Origin: an uncultured Tateyamaria sp.
Lineage (GTDB): Bacteria > Pseudomonadota > Alphaproteobacteria > Rhodobacterales > Rhodobacteraceae
DNA: 64,000 bases
NCBI RefSeq assembly: GCF_947504105.1
Contig: NZ_CANNGP010000003.1
Span: forward strand, 62,001-126,000
Direction: 5' to 3'
Translations under genes and position numbers: made by a program
Part shown: positions 1 through 9,323 of the stretch, one piece after another
Layout: the number at the start of each line of letters is the position of its first letter
Position numbering within the stretch: the stretch's first letter is position 1
Notes under the pieces: model-generated
Database searches by the model: none
Told to the model about the DNA's origin: nothing
What the model saw: the letters and a program-made list of their open reading frames with translations, nothing else

Positions 1-1
1 C

Positions 2-154
2 GTGGATGTGGACCTGCCCCGCCCGCGCACCCGCAAGGCGCTGCTCGAACACCCCGATTACTACAATTACCGGCAGGACGTGCTCGATTTCCTTGAGGAA
101 TACGAACACGGCGCCAAACCGAAACCGAAGCCAAAAGCCATCGCGGCGGAGTGA
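2..154 (+). CDS. C-terminus of nitrate ABC transporter ATP-binding protein (partial)
   Basis: An open frame enters from the left edge and stops with TGA 8 bp before nirB. The 50 visible residues contain the tail pattern DLPRPRTRKALLEHPDYY and FLEEYEHG followed by a Lys/Pro-rich end. That pattern is typical of the C-terminus of NrtC/NrtD-type nitrate/nitrite ABC transporter ATPases. The ATPase motifs lie outside the window, so the call rests on the tail and on the assimilatory nitrite and nitrate reductase genes directly downstream. It probably energises nitrate uptake and is the upstream gene of the same operon. Confidence 0.72.
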   Translation: MDVDLPRPRTRKALLEHPDYYNYRQDVLDFLEEYEHGAKPKPKPKAIAAE

Positions 155-159
155 AAGAG

Positions 160-2592
160 ATGACCCAAGAAATCATCGTCATAGGTGCTGGCATGGCCTC
201 GGGCCGTACGTTGGAGCACCTGTTTGACGCGGGCGCGGACGTGAATGTCACCCTGTTCAACGCCGAGCCGCGCGGGAACTACAACCGTATCATGCTGTCG
301 CCTGTTCTAGCGGGCGACAAGACGTACGAGGAGATCGTGACGCACGATGCCGATTGGTACGAGGCCAACGGGGTGACCTGCCGCTTTGGCGAACGGGTGG
401 CGTCGGTGGACCGTGCGGCCAAGACTGTCACGGCCGAGAACGGCGACGTGCTGCCCTATGACAAGCTGATATTCGGTACCGGCTCGAACCCCTTCATGAT
501 CCCCCTGCCCGGCCATGATCTGGACGGTGTGATTGCGTATCGCGATCTGGAAGACACCGAGTTGATGATGTCGATGGGGCCGCAGAACAAGGTGGTTGTC
601 ATTGGCGGCGGTCTGTTGGGGCTTGAAGCCGCAGCGGGCATGGCCGCACGCGGTGTGGAGGTGACGGTGGTGCACATTATGGGCCACCTGATGGAGCGTC
701 AACTGGACGAGACGGCAGGGTATCTGCTGCGCAAAGCGTTGGTGGACAAGGGCATCACGGTGCTGTGTCAGGCGAACTCCAAAGAGATCCTTGGCCAAGA
801 CGGCAAGGTATGCGCGCTGCTCTTGGACGATGGGACAGAGTTGCCCTGTGACCTGCTGGTCATGGCGGTGGGTATCCGGCCCAACGTGGCTCTGGCGCAG
901 GACGCTGGATTGGCCGTCGGCAAGGGCATTCATGTGGACGACCAGATGGTGACGTCTGATAAAGACATCCTCGCCGTTGGCGAATGTGTCGAACACAACG
1001 GCGCGATCTTTGGTCTTGTTGCCCCACTTTACGATCAGGCGAAGGTGGCGGCACAGACGATCCTTGGGGACGAAGCAGCATTTGTTCAAAAGGAGCTGAG
1101 CACGAAGCTGAAGGTCACCGGGTGTGATCTGTTCTCTGCCGGGGACTTTGCAGATGGCGAGGGACGCGAGGACATTGTGTTCCGAGACCCAGGGCGCGGC
1201 GTCTATCGAAGGCTTGTGATCGAGGACAATGTGGTTGTCGGCACCGTCATGTATGGCGACACCGCCGACAGCAATTGGTTCTTTGGCCTGATCCGCGACA
1301 AGACCGACATCGCCGACATGCGCGATACGGTCATATTCGGCCCTGCCTATCAGGGGGGTGCCCCCGTGGACCCTTTAGCAGCCGTTGCAGCCTTACCGCG
1401 TGATGCGGAAATCTGTGGCTGCAACGGCATTTGCAAAGGCACCATTGTGGACGCGATTGAGGGTGGGGCAACCGACCTGACCGCCGTGCGCGCTGTCACG
1501 AAGGCGTCCGGGTCCTGCGGGACCTGCACCGGGTTGGTGGAACAGGTTCTGGCTGTGACGCTGGGCGACGATTTCGTTCTGCCCGGTGCACAGCCGATTT
1601 GTGGTTGCACCGACATGACGCACGAAGACGTGCGGCGCATGATCAAGTCTCAGGAACTCAAGTCCATGGCCGCCGTCTGGCAGGAATGCGCGTGGAAGAC
1701 GGTGGACGGATGCCATGTGTGCCGCCCCGCCCTGAACTACTACCTGATTGCCGATTGGCCGCTGGAATATCTGGACGACCCGCAAAGTCGTTTCATCAAC
1801 GAACGCAAGCACGCGAACATCCAGAAGGATGGAACATTTTCAGTGGTGCCGCGCATGTGGGGTGGGATCACCACGCCGGATGAGCTGCGCGCGATTGCCG
1901 ATGCCGCCGACAAATACGACGTGCCGACCGTGAAAGTAACGGGCGGGCAGCGCATCGACCTGTTGGGCGTGAAAGGTGAGGACCTGCCGAGCATCTGGGC
2001 CGATCTGAATGACGCCGGGATGGTGTCGGGACATGCCTATTCCAAAGGGCTGCGCACGGTCAAAACGTGCGTGGGCACCGATCACTGCCGCTTCGGGACG
2101 CAGGATTCGACGGGCCTTGGCATCAAACTGGAGAAGGCGCTGTGGGGGTCCTGGACCCCGCACAAGCTGAAGCTGGGTGTGTCGGGCTGCCCGCGCAACT
2201 GTGCGGAAGCGACCTGCAAGGACATCGGGATTGTCTGTGTCGACAGCGGCTTTCAGATCGGCATCGGCGGGGCAGCAGGCATGGATGTGCGCGAGGTCGA
2301 GCGGCTGATCGATGTCGAGACCGAAGAGGAAACCATCATCGCAATCAAGGCGATGACGCAGCTGTATCGTGAAAACGCCAAGTACCTCGACCGCATCTAC
2401 AAATGGATGAACAAGGTGGGGCTGGAGTGGATACGCGAGCGTATTGCAGACCCAGCAGAGCGCGCCACTTTGGCCACGCGCTTCGATCTGTCCCAGACTG
2501 TGTACCAGAAAGACCCCTGGGCCGAGCATGCACAGAAAAAGGCAGCGATTTATCGGCCTGTTGCAAACCTGAGCCTGGAGGCAGCGGAATGA
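160..2592 (+). CDS. nirB: Assimilatory nitrite reductase [NAD(P)H], large subunit
   Basis: This 810-residue protein reduces nitrite to ammonium in the cytoplasm, using FAD, [2Fe-2S], [4Fe-4S] and siroheme. An N-terminal FAD motif GAGMASG is followed by an NAD-binding GGGLLGLEAA near residue 146. Cys-rich BFD-like iron-sulphur motifs come next (CGCNGICKG near 417 and a following CGTC; then ICGC). The C-terminal siroheme/Fe4S4 half carries CVGTDHCRFGTQ near 636 and SGCPRNCAEATCKD near 676. Length and domain order match NirB. The start is the ATG after a GGAG and an A/G-rich stretch; an in-frame GTG three codons upstream is possible. The stop overlaps nirD (ATGA), indicating translational coupling. 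Confidence 0.96.
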   Translation: MTQEIIVIGAGMASGRTLEHLFDAGADVNVTLFNAEPRGNYNRIMLSPVLAGDKTYEEIVTHDADWYEANGVTCRFGERVASVDRAAKTVTAENGDVLPYDKLIFGTGSNPFMIPLPGHDLDGVIAYRDLEDTELMMSMGPQNKVVVIGGGLLGLEAAAGMAARGVEVTVVHIMGHLMERQLDETAGYLLRKALVDKGITVLCQANSKEILGQDGKVCALLLDDGTELPCDLLVMAVGIRPNVALAQDAGLAVGKGIHVDDQMVTSDKDILAVGECVEHNGAIFGLVAPLYDQAKVAAQTILGDEAAFVQKELSTKLKVTGCDLFSAGDFADGEGREDIVFRDPGRGVYRRLVIEDNVVVGTVMYGDTADSNWFFGLIRDKTDIADMRDTVIFGPAYQGGAPVDPLAAVAALPRDAEICGCNGICKGTIVDAIEGGATDLTAVRAVTKASGSCGTCTGLVEQVLAVTLGDDFVLPGAQPICGCTDMTHEDVRRMIKSQELKSMAAVWQECAWKTVDGCHVCRPALNYYLIADWPLEYLDDPQSRFINERKHANIQKDGTFSVVPRMWGGITTPDELRAIADAADKYDVPTVKVTGGQRIDLLGVKGEDLPSIWADLNDAGMVSGHAYSKGLRTVKTCVGTDHCRFGTQDSTGLGIKLEKALWGSWTPHKLKLGVSGCPRNCAEATCKDIGIVCVDSGFQIGIGGAAGMDVREVERLIDVETEEETIIAIKAMTQLYRENAKYLDRIYKWMNKVGLEWIRERIADPAERATLATRFDLSQTVYQKDPWAEHAQKKAAIYRPVANLSLEAAE

Positions 2593-2924
2593 CCGACTGG
2601 ATTGACATTGCATCTATCGATGACATTCCGCAGCGTGGTGCCCGCGTGGTCAAGACGCGGGCAGGCTGTGTGGCTGTGTTTCGGACGGCAGCGGACGAGG
2701 TCTTTGCTCTCGACAACGCGTGCCCACACAAGCAGGGGCCGCTGGTCGAGGGGATCGTGCATGGCAGCGCCGTGACCTGCCCGCTGCACAACTGGGTGAT
2801 CTCGCTTGAGACCGGGTTGGTGCAGGGCAATGATGAAGGTCAGGTTGCGACCTATCCAGCACGGGTCGAGGGTGGGCGCGTCCTGTTGGACACAACGTTC
2901 CTGCAAGCCCGGTCAGCGGCATGA
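2589..2924 (+). CDS. nirD: Nitrite reductase small subunit (Rieske-like)
   Basis: This 111-residue protein of the NirD/Rieske ferredoxin-like family is the small partner of NirB. It has CPHKQGPL and CPLHNW, the canonical Rieske-type CxH...CxxH arrangement, so it may bind a [2Fe-2S] cluster; the enterobacterial NirD lacks these ligands. The ATG overlaps the nirB stop by 4 bp. Its own stop overlaps the start of the nitrate reductase gene in the same ATGA form, so the three enzymes are probably made at matched levels. Confidence 0.95.
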   Translation: MTDWIDIASIDDIPQRGARVVKTRAGCVAVFRTAADEVFALDNACPHKQGPLVEGIVHGSAVTCPLHNWVISLETGLVQGNDEGQVATYPARVEGGRVLLDTTFLQARSAA

Positions 2925-5521
2925 GCACCTGCACCACCTGCCCATATTGTGGCGTAGGGTGCGGGATCATTGCATCGCCAGATGGCAGCATCAAGGGTGA
3001 TCCGACGCATCCCGCAAACCTCGGGCAGCTGTGTTCCAAGGGCTCGGCCCTGGGAGAGACCATTGATCTTGAGGGACGTTTGCTGACGCCCATGGTCGAT
3101 GGGGTCGAGACGGATTGGGACGAGGCGACCGCCCTGGTTGCACACAAGTTCTCTGAGGCCGTTCGGGATCATGGGCCGGACTCGGTCGCGTTTTATGTGT
3201 CGGGTCAATTGCTGACCGAGGACTACTACGTCGCTAACAAGCTGATGAAAGGGTTCATCGGGTCCGGGAATATCGATACGAATTCACGGCTGTGCATGGC
3301 GTCATCGGTGGCGGGCCACAAACGTGCCTTTGGTGCGGATACGGTTCCGGGGACCTATGAAGATCTGGAAGAGGCCGACCTGATCGTGCTGGTGGGCTCG
3401 AACCTAGCGTGGTGTCATCCGGTCCTGCATCAGCGCATTGCCGCCACGAAAGAAGCGCGGCCCGAAATGCGGATCGTCAATATTGATCCGCGCCGCACCG
3501 CGACCTCTCAGTTGGCTGATCTGCATCTGAGCATTGCGCCTGATGGCGATGTGGCCCTGTTCAATGGGCTCTTGGCGCATTTGAGTGCCTCCAGTCGTGT
3601 GAACCACGATTATGTCGACGCGCATGTATCTGGTTTCGGCGCTGCAGTGGCAGCGGCAGAGTGCACGGACCATGCTGCCAGCGGACTTTCGCCTGATGAT
3701 CTGGCTGTGTTCTATTCGATGTGGGCGGGGACCGAGAAGGTCGTGACTGTCTATTCCCAAGGGGTGAACCAATCAGCCTGCGGGACGGACAAGGTCAATG
3801 CCATCCTGAACTGCTACCTTGCCACGGGCCGCATTGGCCGTCCGGGCATGGGACCGTTTTCGGTCACCGGCCAGCCCAACGCCATGGGAGGGCGCGAGGT
3901 GGGCGGGCTTGCCAACATGCTGGCCAACCATCTGGATATCGAAAATCCCGATCACCGCAACGCCGTACAGGAGTTCTGGTCTAGCCCCACAATGTGCACA
4001 GGGCCCGGGCTGAAAGCCGTTGATCTGTTTCAGGCCTGCGCCGATGGGCGCATCAAGGCCCTGTGGGTGATGTCGACCAACCCCGCCGTCAGCCTGCCCG
4101 ATGCCCAAGGCATAGCCGACGCCATTGCCAACGTCCCCTTCACTGTTGTGTCTGACATCATGGCCCGCACAGATACGGGCGATCTGGCCGACGTATTGCT
4201 GCCCGCCGCCGCATGGGGTGAAAAAAGCGGAACCGTCACCAACTCGGAACGCCGCATTTCGCGTCAGCGACCATTCCTGCCCGTGCCGGGACAGGCGCGG
4301 CCTGATTGGCAAATCATCTGCGATGTGGCGCGGGCGATGGGCTGGGGGGCGGCTTTTGATCATGACTCGGCGGCTTCAATTTTCAGGGAATATGCTCTGC
4401 TGTCTGTCGCGACGCGCCAGTTCGGGCGGGACTTTGATATCAGTGGCCTCGCCAACCTGACGGATGCCGAATACGACGCGTTCGCACCCGTTCAATGGCC
4501 TGTGCCCGCAACGGGCAAGGGCCCGCGTCGCTTCTTTGCCGATGGGGGGTTCTTTCACCCGGACGGCAAGGCACGCATGTTGCCCTTGACCGCTCCGGCC
4601 CCTCATCAAGACGGTAGGTTCCACCTGAACACGGGCCGCAATCGCGATCAGTGGCACACGATGACACGCACGGGCAAGTCGCCCCGGCTGGGTGCACATC
4701 TGGCGGAACCCTATGTCGAAATTCACCCTGATGATGCCCAAAAGGTGGGGCTGGGTACTGCGGAGCTGTGCGTTCTGAGCGATGGGCACAACACGACCAT
4801 CCTGCGTACTCTGCCCACGGATCGCGTTGCGCGCGGCACTCTCTTTGCCCCGATGCACTGGACACGGCAAATGTCAGCCAGCGGGCCGGTAAACGCCGTT
4901 GTTCAGGCCGGCACCGATCCGGTATCCGGCCAACCCGCCCTGAAGTTCGGCCGCGTGAGCGCACAGCGCTTTGCCGCCCGCTGGTACGGGTTTGCAACTT
5001 CTGCGACAGAGATGCATCTGCACGGCGACTATTGCGCAATCGCCCGGACCGAGACGGGATGGCAGGCCGAGCTAGCAGGCCTGACAGATCTCGAAGACCC
5101 GCAAACCATGCTGTCGCAGCTTGTCGGACCACTTGCCGGGTCCATCAGTGTGGTGAGTGACGGCGCGACCGGGATGCAGCGCGTGGCCCATCACAAGGAT
5201 GGGCGCCTGACTGCCCTGCTGTTCCTTGCGCCTGAACCTGTACAACTCTCGCGCCCCCACGCTGTCGCAGCCATCGGGCAAGCAAGCCCCGCCGGGGCTG
5301 CCTTAGCCGGGCGTGCAGCGGGTTCCCAAGTGGATCCCGGCCCCACGGTCTGCGCCTGCATGAGCGTCGGTTTGAATGATCTGAAACGCGCCATCGCCGA
5401 TGGTGCGACAAGTGTCGACGCGCTGGGGCAATGCACCGGCGCAGGTACGAACTGCGGCGCTTGCAAGCCCGAGCTTGCTGCCTTGCTGCCAGCCCATCCC
5501 ACCGCCGTTGCAGCGGAATAG
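2921..5521 (+). CDS. nasA: Assimilatory nitrate reductase, catalytic subunit
   Basis: This 866-residue molybdopterin oxidoreductase reduces nitrate to nitrite in the cytoplasm, feeding NirBD. The N-terminus has the [4Fe-4S] motif CPYCGVGCG near residue 7 and a further Cys in LCSKG. The body follows the bis-MGD nitrate reductase pattern (SRLCMASSV, MGGREVGGLANML, NTGRNRDQWHTMTRTG). Near residues 806-855 there is a C-terminal BFD-like [2Fe-2S] domain with CACM and NCGACKPEL, as in Klebsiella-type NasA. No separate flavoprotein subunit is encoded next to it, so the electron donor is not shown by the window. It overlaps nirD by 4 bp and is followed 10 bp later by the siroheme synthase gene. Confidence 0.95.
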   Translation: MSTCTTCPYCGVGCGIIASPDGSIKGDPTHPANLGQLCSKGSALGETIDLEGRLLTPMVDGVETDWDEATALVAHKFSEAVRDHGPDSVAFYVSGQLLTEDYYVANKLMKGFIGSGNIDTNSRLCMASSVAGHKRAFGADTVPGTYEDLEEADLIVLVGSNLAWCHPVLHQRIAATKEARPEMRIVNIDPRRTATSQLADLHLSIAPDGDVALFNGLLAHLSASSRVNHDYVDAHVSGFGAAVAAAECTDHAASGLSPDDLAVFYSMWAGTEKVVTVYSQGVNQSACGTDKVNAILNCYLATGRIGRPGMGPFSVTGQPNAMGGREVGGLANMLANHLDIENPDHRNAVQEFWSSPTMCTGPGLKAVDLFQACADGRIKALWVMSTNPAVSLPDAQGIADAIANVPFTVVSDIMARTDTGDLADVLLPAAAWGEKSGTVTNSERRISRQRPFLPVPGQARPDWQIICDVARAMGWGAAFDHDSAASIFREYALLSVATRQFGRDFDISGLANLTDAEYDAFAPVQWPVPATGKGPRRFFADGGFFHPDGKARMLPLTAPAPHQDGRFHLNTGRNRDQWHTMTRTGKSPRLGAHLAEPYVEIHPDDAQKVGLGTAELCVLSDGHNTTILRTLPTDRVARGTLFAPMHWTRQMSASGPVNAVVQAGTDPVSGQPALKFGRVSAQRFAARWYGFATSATEMHLHGDYCAIARTETGWQAELAGLTDLEDPQTMLSQLVGPLAGSISVVSDGATGMQRVAHHKDGRLTALLFLAPEPVQLSRPHAVAAIGQASPAGAALAGRAAGSQVDPGPTVCACMSVGLNDLKRAIADGATSVDALGQCTGAGTNCGACKPELAALLPAHPTAVAAE

Positions 5522-5531
5522 GAGGATTGCG

Positions 5532-6929
5532 ATGAAAACCTTTCCCATGTTCCTGACCATGACAGGCCGACGGGTGGTCATCCTTGGTGGCGGCGAGCAG
5601 GCCACCCAGAAATGCCGCCTGATGCTCAAGACCGAAGCCGCGATTGAAGTCTTCGCCCCTGCTTTGGACGTCGAGCTGCAATCGCTGGTCGATACTGGCC
5701 GGATCACCCATCGGATGGACCGGATCACTGCGGATGCGCTGCGCGGTGCACCACTTGTATTTGTCGGCACAGGCTGCCCGGGCATCGACGCGGCACTGCA
5801 CGCCGTCGCCACGGACGCAGGCGGGCTGGTGAACGTGGTGGACCAACCCGATCTGTGTGACGCGATCACACCCGCCATCGTGGATCGGGATCCGGTTGTG
5901 GTGGCCATAGGCACCGAAGGCACGGCACCGGTGCTGGCGCGACAGATCAAGACTGCGCTTGAACGCATGCTGGATCCGCGTTTGGGCGATATGGCTGCAT
6001 TGGCCGGACGTTTGCGAGACTTTGCGGCCCAGCGTCTTGCACCCCGGCAACGGCGCGATCTGTGGCGCTGGGTTTTCAACGGCCCATTGCGGGCCCGGCA
6101 TGCGCGTGAGGGGGATGCGCCTGTTGCCCGCGCAATCAAGGACGTCATTCGCACCGGCACAGTGCCCGCCGCCGCCCCTTCTCCGGTCGCGCTGGTTGGC
6201 GCAGGACCGGGTGCCACTGACCTGATCACGATGCGCGGTGTGCAGCGGTTGCAAGAGGCGGACATCATCTTTTACGACCGGCTGGTCGATCCGGGTGTGC
6301 TGGAATTGGCCCGCCGCGATGCCGAACGTGTGTTCGTGGGCAAGGAACCCGGTTGCCACGCCTGGCCACAGGACAAGATCAACGCGGTCATCGTCGCCGC
6401 CGCCAAGCGCGGTCAGCGCGTTGTGCGTCTGAAATGCGGTGATCCGGGTGTGTTTGCCCGCGGCGCGGAAGAGGCGGACGCCTTGCGTGCCGCAGAGCTT
6501 GAATGCGAGGTTGTACCGGGCGTGACTGCAGCCAGCGGAGCCGCCGCAGCCGTCGGTGGGTTCCTGACAGAGCGGGGCAAGAGCGACACGCTGGTTCTGA
6601 CCACGGGCCGCTGTGCCGATGGCAATGGCACGCCGGATTGGGTCACGCATCTGACCCAGCGCAGCAATGTCGCCGTCTATATGGGCGTTGCAGCAGCCCC
6701 CAAGATCGCCGAATGCCTTCGGCGCGCAAACCTGCTGGATCAGGTGCAAGTGACGGCCGTGAGCAACGCCCAGCGCGCGGAGCAAAAAGTCTTGCACTGT
6801 GGCGGTCGGGATATGGTGTCTGAACTGACACGGGCAGGCATCGAAAGCCCGGCCATATTGTTTCTGTCACGTCCCGACGCCGTCGAAAGGGAACTCCGGA
6901 TCCCCGCCCCCAGACTTGTGGCCGTGTGA
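5532..6929 (+). CDS. cysG: Siroheme synthase (multifunctional CysG type)
   Basis: This 465-residue bifunctional enzyme makes siroheme, the prosthetic group of NirB. Residues 1-210 form the precorrin-2 dehydrogenase/ferrochelatase domain, with GGGEQATQK as its nucleotide-binding loop. Residues 215-460 form the uroporphyrinogen-III C-methyltransferase domain, with VGAGPGATDLITMRG, the CGDPGVFARG loop and VPGVTAASG. The start ATG follows AGGAGG 5 bp upstream. A longer frame reading back into nasA was rejected. As the last gene of the nitrate operon it couples cofactor supply to reductase expression. Confidence 0.95.
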   Translation: MKTFPMFLTMTGRRVVILGGGEQATQKCRLMLKTEAAIEVFAPALDVELQSLVDTGRITHRMDRITADALRGAPLVFVGTGCPGIDAALHAVATDAGGLVNVVDQPDLCDAITPAIVDRDPVVVAIGTEGTAPVLARQIKTALERMLDPRLGDMAALAGRLRDFAAQRLAPRQRRDLWRWVFNGPLRARHAREGDAPVARAIKDVIRTGTVPAAAPSPVALVGAGPGATDLITMRGVQRLQEADIIFYDRLVDPGVLELARRDAERVFVGKEPGCHAWPQDKINAVIVAAAKRGQRVVRLKCGDPGVFARGAEEADALRAAELECEVVPGVTAASGAAAAVGGFLTERGKSDTLVLTTGRCADGNGTPDWVTHLTQRSNVAVYMGVAAAPKIAECLRRANLLDQVQVTAVSNAQRAEQKVLHCGGRDMVSELTRAGIESPAILFLSRPDAVERELRIPAPRLVAV

Positions 6930-6991
6930 CGCTGCTTCAGATCGCCATGGACGCAAGAACTTCCAGTCACAGGACCAATGGCAGATCTTAC

Positions 6992-7558
6992 CTATGCACG
7001 CTGCTTTCCGGCGCCAACGCGCGCCCTGCGGCGGGAACTCAGGGCGCGGACAAGTGCCTTGGCTTCGGCGGGCGGTTCCTGCTCAATCCTGCGGTAGTTC
7101 GTTCCATCCGGTTCTCGGCTCAGCAAGCCACATGAAACCATGGTTCGTCGCAGTGTCGCGGGGTCTTCAAACAGGTGTTCCTCTTTCAGATGCGCATTCA
7201 CCGCGCGCTCGTCCCATGTCTGATTGGCAGGCAACGTGACCCACAACCCCCAAAGCGCCAGGGTCTGCGTGGCACGTTTGGACGGCCAACGAAGGAGCCG
7301 CCCCATATCATCGAATTGATGCAATGCGCGTTTGATCGCGCGGGCATCGATAGGCGTATTTTCGGATTGATTGTCCAGCCGCTTTGCCGCCGCGGACACC
7401 GCACGCAAATGCTGAACGTTCTGAAAGCCGGCAGACCGGGCGACCATGTTCATCAATGTCAGATGTTTGGGACTTTTGTCCCCCAGTTGTCGGGATAGCG
7501 CGCGTGTGAATGTGGTCACATCGTCCACACGCAATGGGACAGGTGTTTTGGTCATCAT
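6992..7558 (-). CDS. DUF2087 domain protein
   Basis: This 188-residue basic protein ends tail to tail with cysG. Its C-terminal half has the DUF2087 signature: ALWGLWVTLP, an E.AVNAHLKEEHLFEDPATLRR stretch, and GLLSREPDG.NYRR. DUF2087 proteins resemble small winged-helix DNA-binding modules and are often annotated as ArsR-like regulators. The N-terminal half (FTRALSRQLGD, HLTLMNMVARSAGFQN) resembles a short helical DNA-binding segment. No neighbour suggests a target. The last ~20 residues are Arg-rich. It begins with two successive ATG codons, either of which could be used. Confidence 0.75.
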   Translation of the reverse strand: MMTKTPVPLRVDDVTTFTRALSRQLGDKSPKHLTLMNMVARSAGFQNVQHLRAVSAAAKRLDNQSENTPIDARAIKRALHQFDDMGRLLRWPSKRATQTLALWGLWVTLPANQTWDERAVNAHLKEEHLFEDPATLRRTMVSCGLLSREPDGTNYRRIEQEPPAEAKALVRALSSRRRARVGAGKQRA

Positions 7559-7952
7559 GCATCCAAGTCGGGCGTTTGCTCACTCGTCGGTCGCTGGCTT
7601 AACGAAACACGCCCTACTTCATGCGATTTCGTTTGGTTTATTGGCAGGTTTAGCACTCAGGTAAGAGCAGCGACGCCTCGGTGTCTGCCGACCGTGGGTG
7701 AGAGCTATCAAATGCCCGCGATTTTGCCAAGCCATGCCTGTCCTGCATTTGCAGGTGCTTCTTTGACGATGTGAACAGCTGGCGGATCTGGGATGCTGCA
7801 AACCGACCGCACACCAACGATGCTCCCATCATAGCCATTGCTCACGAGGTCAGGTTCAACTCGCGCGCATCCTTCCACACGACGTTCAAGCGCGTTTGGC
7901 GCGCGCCCGCCATAACATCAGGCCAAGGCGTCGGGGACACCTCAATCCCGAT
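7559..7952. other. Intergenic stretch with a decayed regulator remnant
   Basis: Nothing coding is convincing here except the AraC-like relic described separately. The stretch lies between the divergently oriented ends of the DUF2087 gene and the MATE gene. Confidence 0.6.
7756..7911 (+). pseudogene. Remnant of an AraC-family regulator (C-terminal HTH)
   Basis: In one + frame the translation FFDDVNSWRI, AAN, then IIAIAHEVRFNSRASFHTTF and KRV follows the second helix-turn-helix of AraC-family regulators (typically F.DFVN.WRI...A...L..I..I..EVGFNS.ASFN.AFKR). No N-terminal domain or start precedes it, the G of EVGF is replaced by R, and the reading continues only to a stop at 7954-7956. I infer a degraded gene copy. 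The match is short, so confidence is moderate. Confidence 0.5.
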
Positions 7953-9323
7953 CTAGGGCACCACCGCCGCGTCCTTGTTCACATCCCAAAACCGCAGTCG
8001 GAACAGGACCGTCGTAACCGCCAAACCCGCGGCAGCCGCAGCACAGATTGTGCCCCAAAGCAGCAACAGATTACCCGGTGCATGAACGTGCAGGATGAAC
8101 AGTAATGGGAACTCGATAACACCGTAGCTGACCAGCCCCGCGGCAAGGATGGGCCAGGTCACGCCGGATCCCTCGAACACGCCGTTCAACGCATAGGTAA
8201 CCATGAAAAGGCAGTTCGTCAGCAACATGACGCGGATGTAAAGCGCGGCGGTCTCCGCGGTTTCCGGTGTCTTGGTAAAGGTGGACAGCACAGCCGCCAG
8301 CCAAAGGGGGGCGCTGGCCCAGATCAACAACCCAAGCACCAATAGGCCAAGGCACAGCTTTTGTGTGCCGCTGCGGATCGCCTCGGCAGCGGCCTGCGAC
8401 GTTCCGGCAGCGCCCAGGACCCGACCCGCACCGATGCCCACGCCGACCGTGATGCCAAGGTTGATAATGAACACAAAGCCAAAGATACGCGCACCGATGC
8501 CAAAGCCATCGCTGACAGCGACAGGATAATCCAGCACGAGGTTTGCAAGCACGAGGTTTTCTAAACTGTAGACCACCATCATGGCGCCGATGGGCAAACC
8601 GATCAGGACAAGTTTGCGATAAAGGGCAGGCTGCCAGGCAAGGGCAGCGCGGCGCAAGACATCCAGGGCCGGGCGCTGTTTCACAAGCACGGCCAATGAT
8701 AGGGCCAACGCCAAGACTTGCGACAGGATCGTCGCCCATGCGGCTCCGGCAATCCCAAAACCCTGCATGTCACCATAGCCAAGCACCAAGAGCGGCGTAG
8801 CGACCGCATTGACTGCAAGGATCATGACCGAAATCGCGGCCGCCGTAACCTCCAGCCCCACGGTCCGCAGCACGGTCATGATGGTCGAATAAACGGGTAC
8901 CAGAATGAGGGAGGGCCAGATCACCCAAGCATAGTCCAGCGTCAGTTGTCGCAGGGCACCGTCCAGGCCTTGCCACCAGACGGTGGTCGCAAGCACAGCA
9001 CCGAACAGGGCAACCATGGCAATGCCAAGAACGAATTTCACGACCAGACAATTCAGGATCAAGGCACCGGTCTCGACGTCATCGCCCCGTCCCACCGATT
9101 GCGAGAACAGAGAAACGGTGCTGACGCCAACAATCTCGTTCAGCGCCAGAACAGCAAACAGGATGACAGAGACCAGCGTGATCGCCGTCGGGGCCGCAGC
9201 GCCCAATTGCGCAACCCAGAACATGTCGATCAGCTGAAAAGAATAGTCGACCGCGTAGCTGATCGCCGCAAAGAAGGAAATACGCCTGACCATGTGCAGG
9301 TAATTGGGGTGATCCGCGGTCAT
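7953..9323 (-). CDS. MATE-family multidrug/metabolite efflux transporter
   Basis: This 456-residue, very hydrophobic protein has about 12 predicted membrane segments in two homologous halves. The first helices have the MATE-like pattern (IDMFWVAQLGAAAPTAITLV, VGVSTVSLFSQSVGRGD) and the second half has a matching NLGITVGVGIGAGRVLGA. MATE proteins exchange Na+ or H+ for small organic molecules across the inner membrane. It is the last gene of the overlapping 13500-to-7953 operon, its ATG overlapping the upstream methyltransferase stop by 4 bp. It is therefore most likely the exporter for whatever the four upstream enzymes make. Confidence 0.9.
   Translation of the reverse strand: MTADHPNYLHMVRRISFFAAISYAVDYSFQLIDMFWVAQLGAAAPTAITLVSVILFAVLALNEIVGVSTVSLFSQSVGRGDDVETGALILNCLVVKFVLGIAMVALFGAVLATTVWWQGLDGALRQLTLDYAWVIWPSLILVPVYSTIMTVLRTVGLEVTAAAISVMILAVNAVATPLLVLGYGDMQGFGIAGAAWATILSQVLALALSLAVLVKQRPALDVLRRAALAWQPALYRKLVLIGLPIGAMMVVYSLENLVLANLVLDYPVAVSDGFGIGARIFGFVFIINLGITVGVGIGAGRVLGAAGTSQAAAEAIRSGTQKLCLGLLVLGLLIWASAPLWLAAVLSTFTKTPETAETAALYIRVMLLTNCLFMVTYALNGVFEGSGVTWPILAAGLVSYGVIEFPLLFILHVHAPGNLLLLWGTICAAAAAGLAVTTVLFRLRFWDVNKDAAVVP

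Noticed and set aside
307-1089. A 260-codon antisense frame within nirB
   Set aside because: Low-complexity His-rich translation and complete overlap with the NirB FAD/NAD domains.
5145-6797. A 550-codon open frame antisense to nasA/cysG
   Set aside because: It runs opposite to two well-supported enzymes, has His/Arg/Gln-rich composition typical of antisense frames in high-GC DNA, and no recognisable domain.
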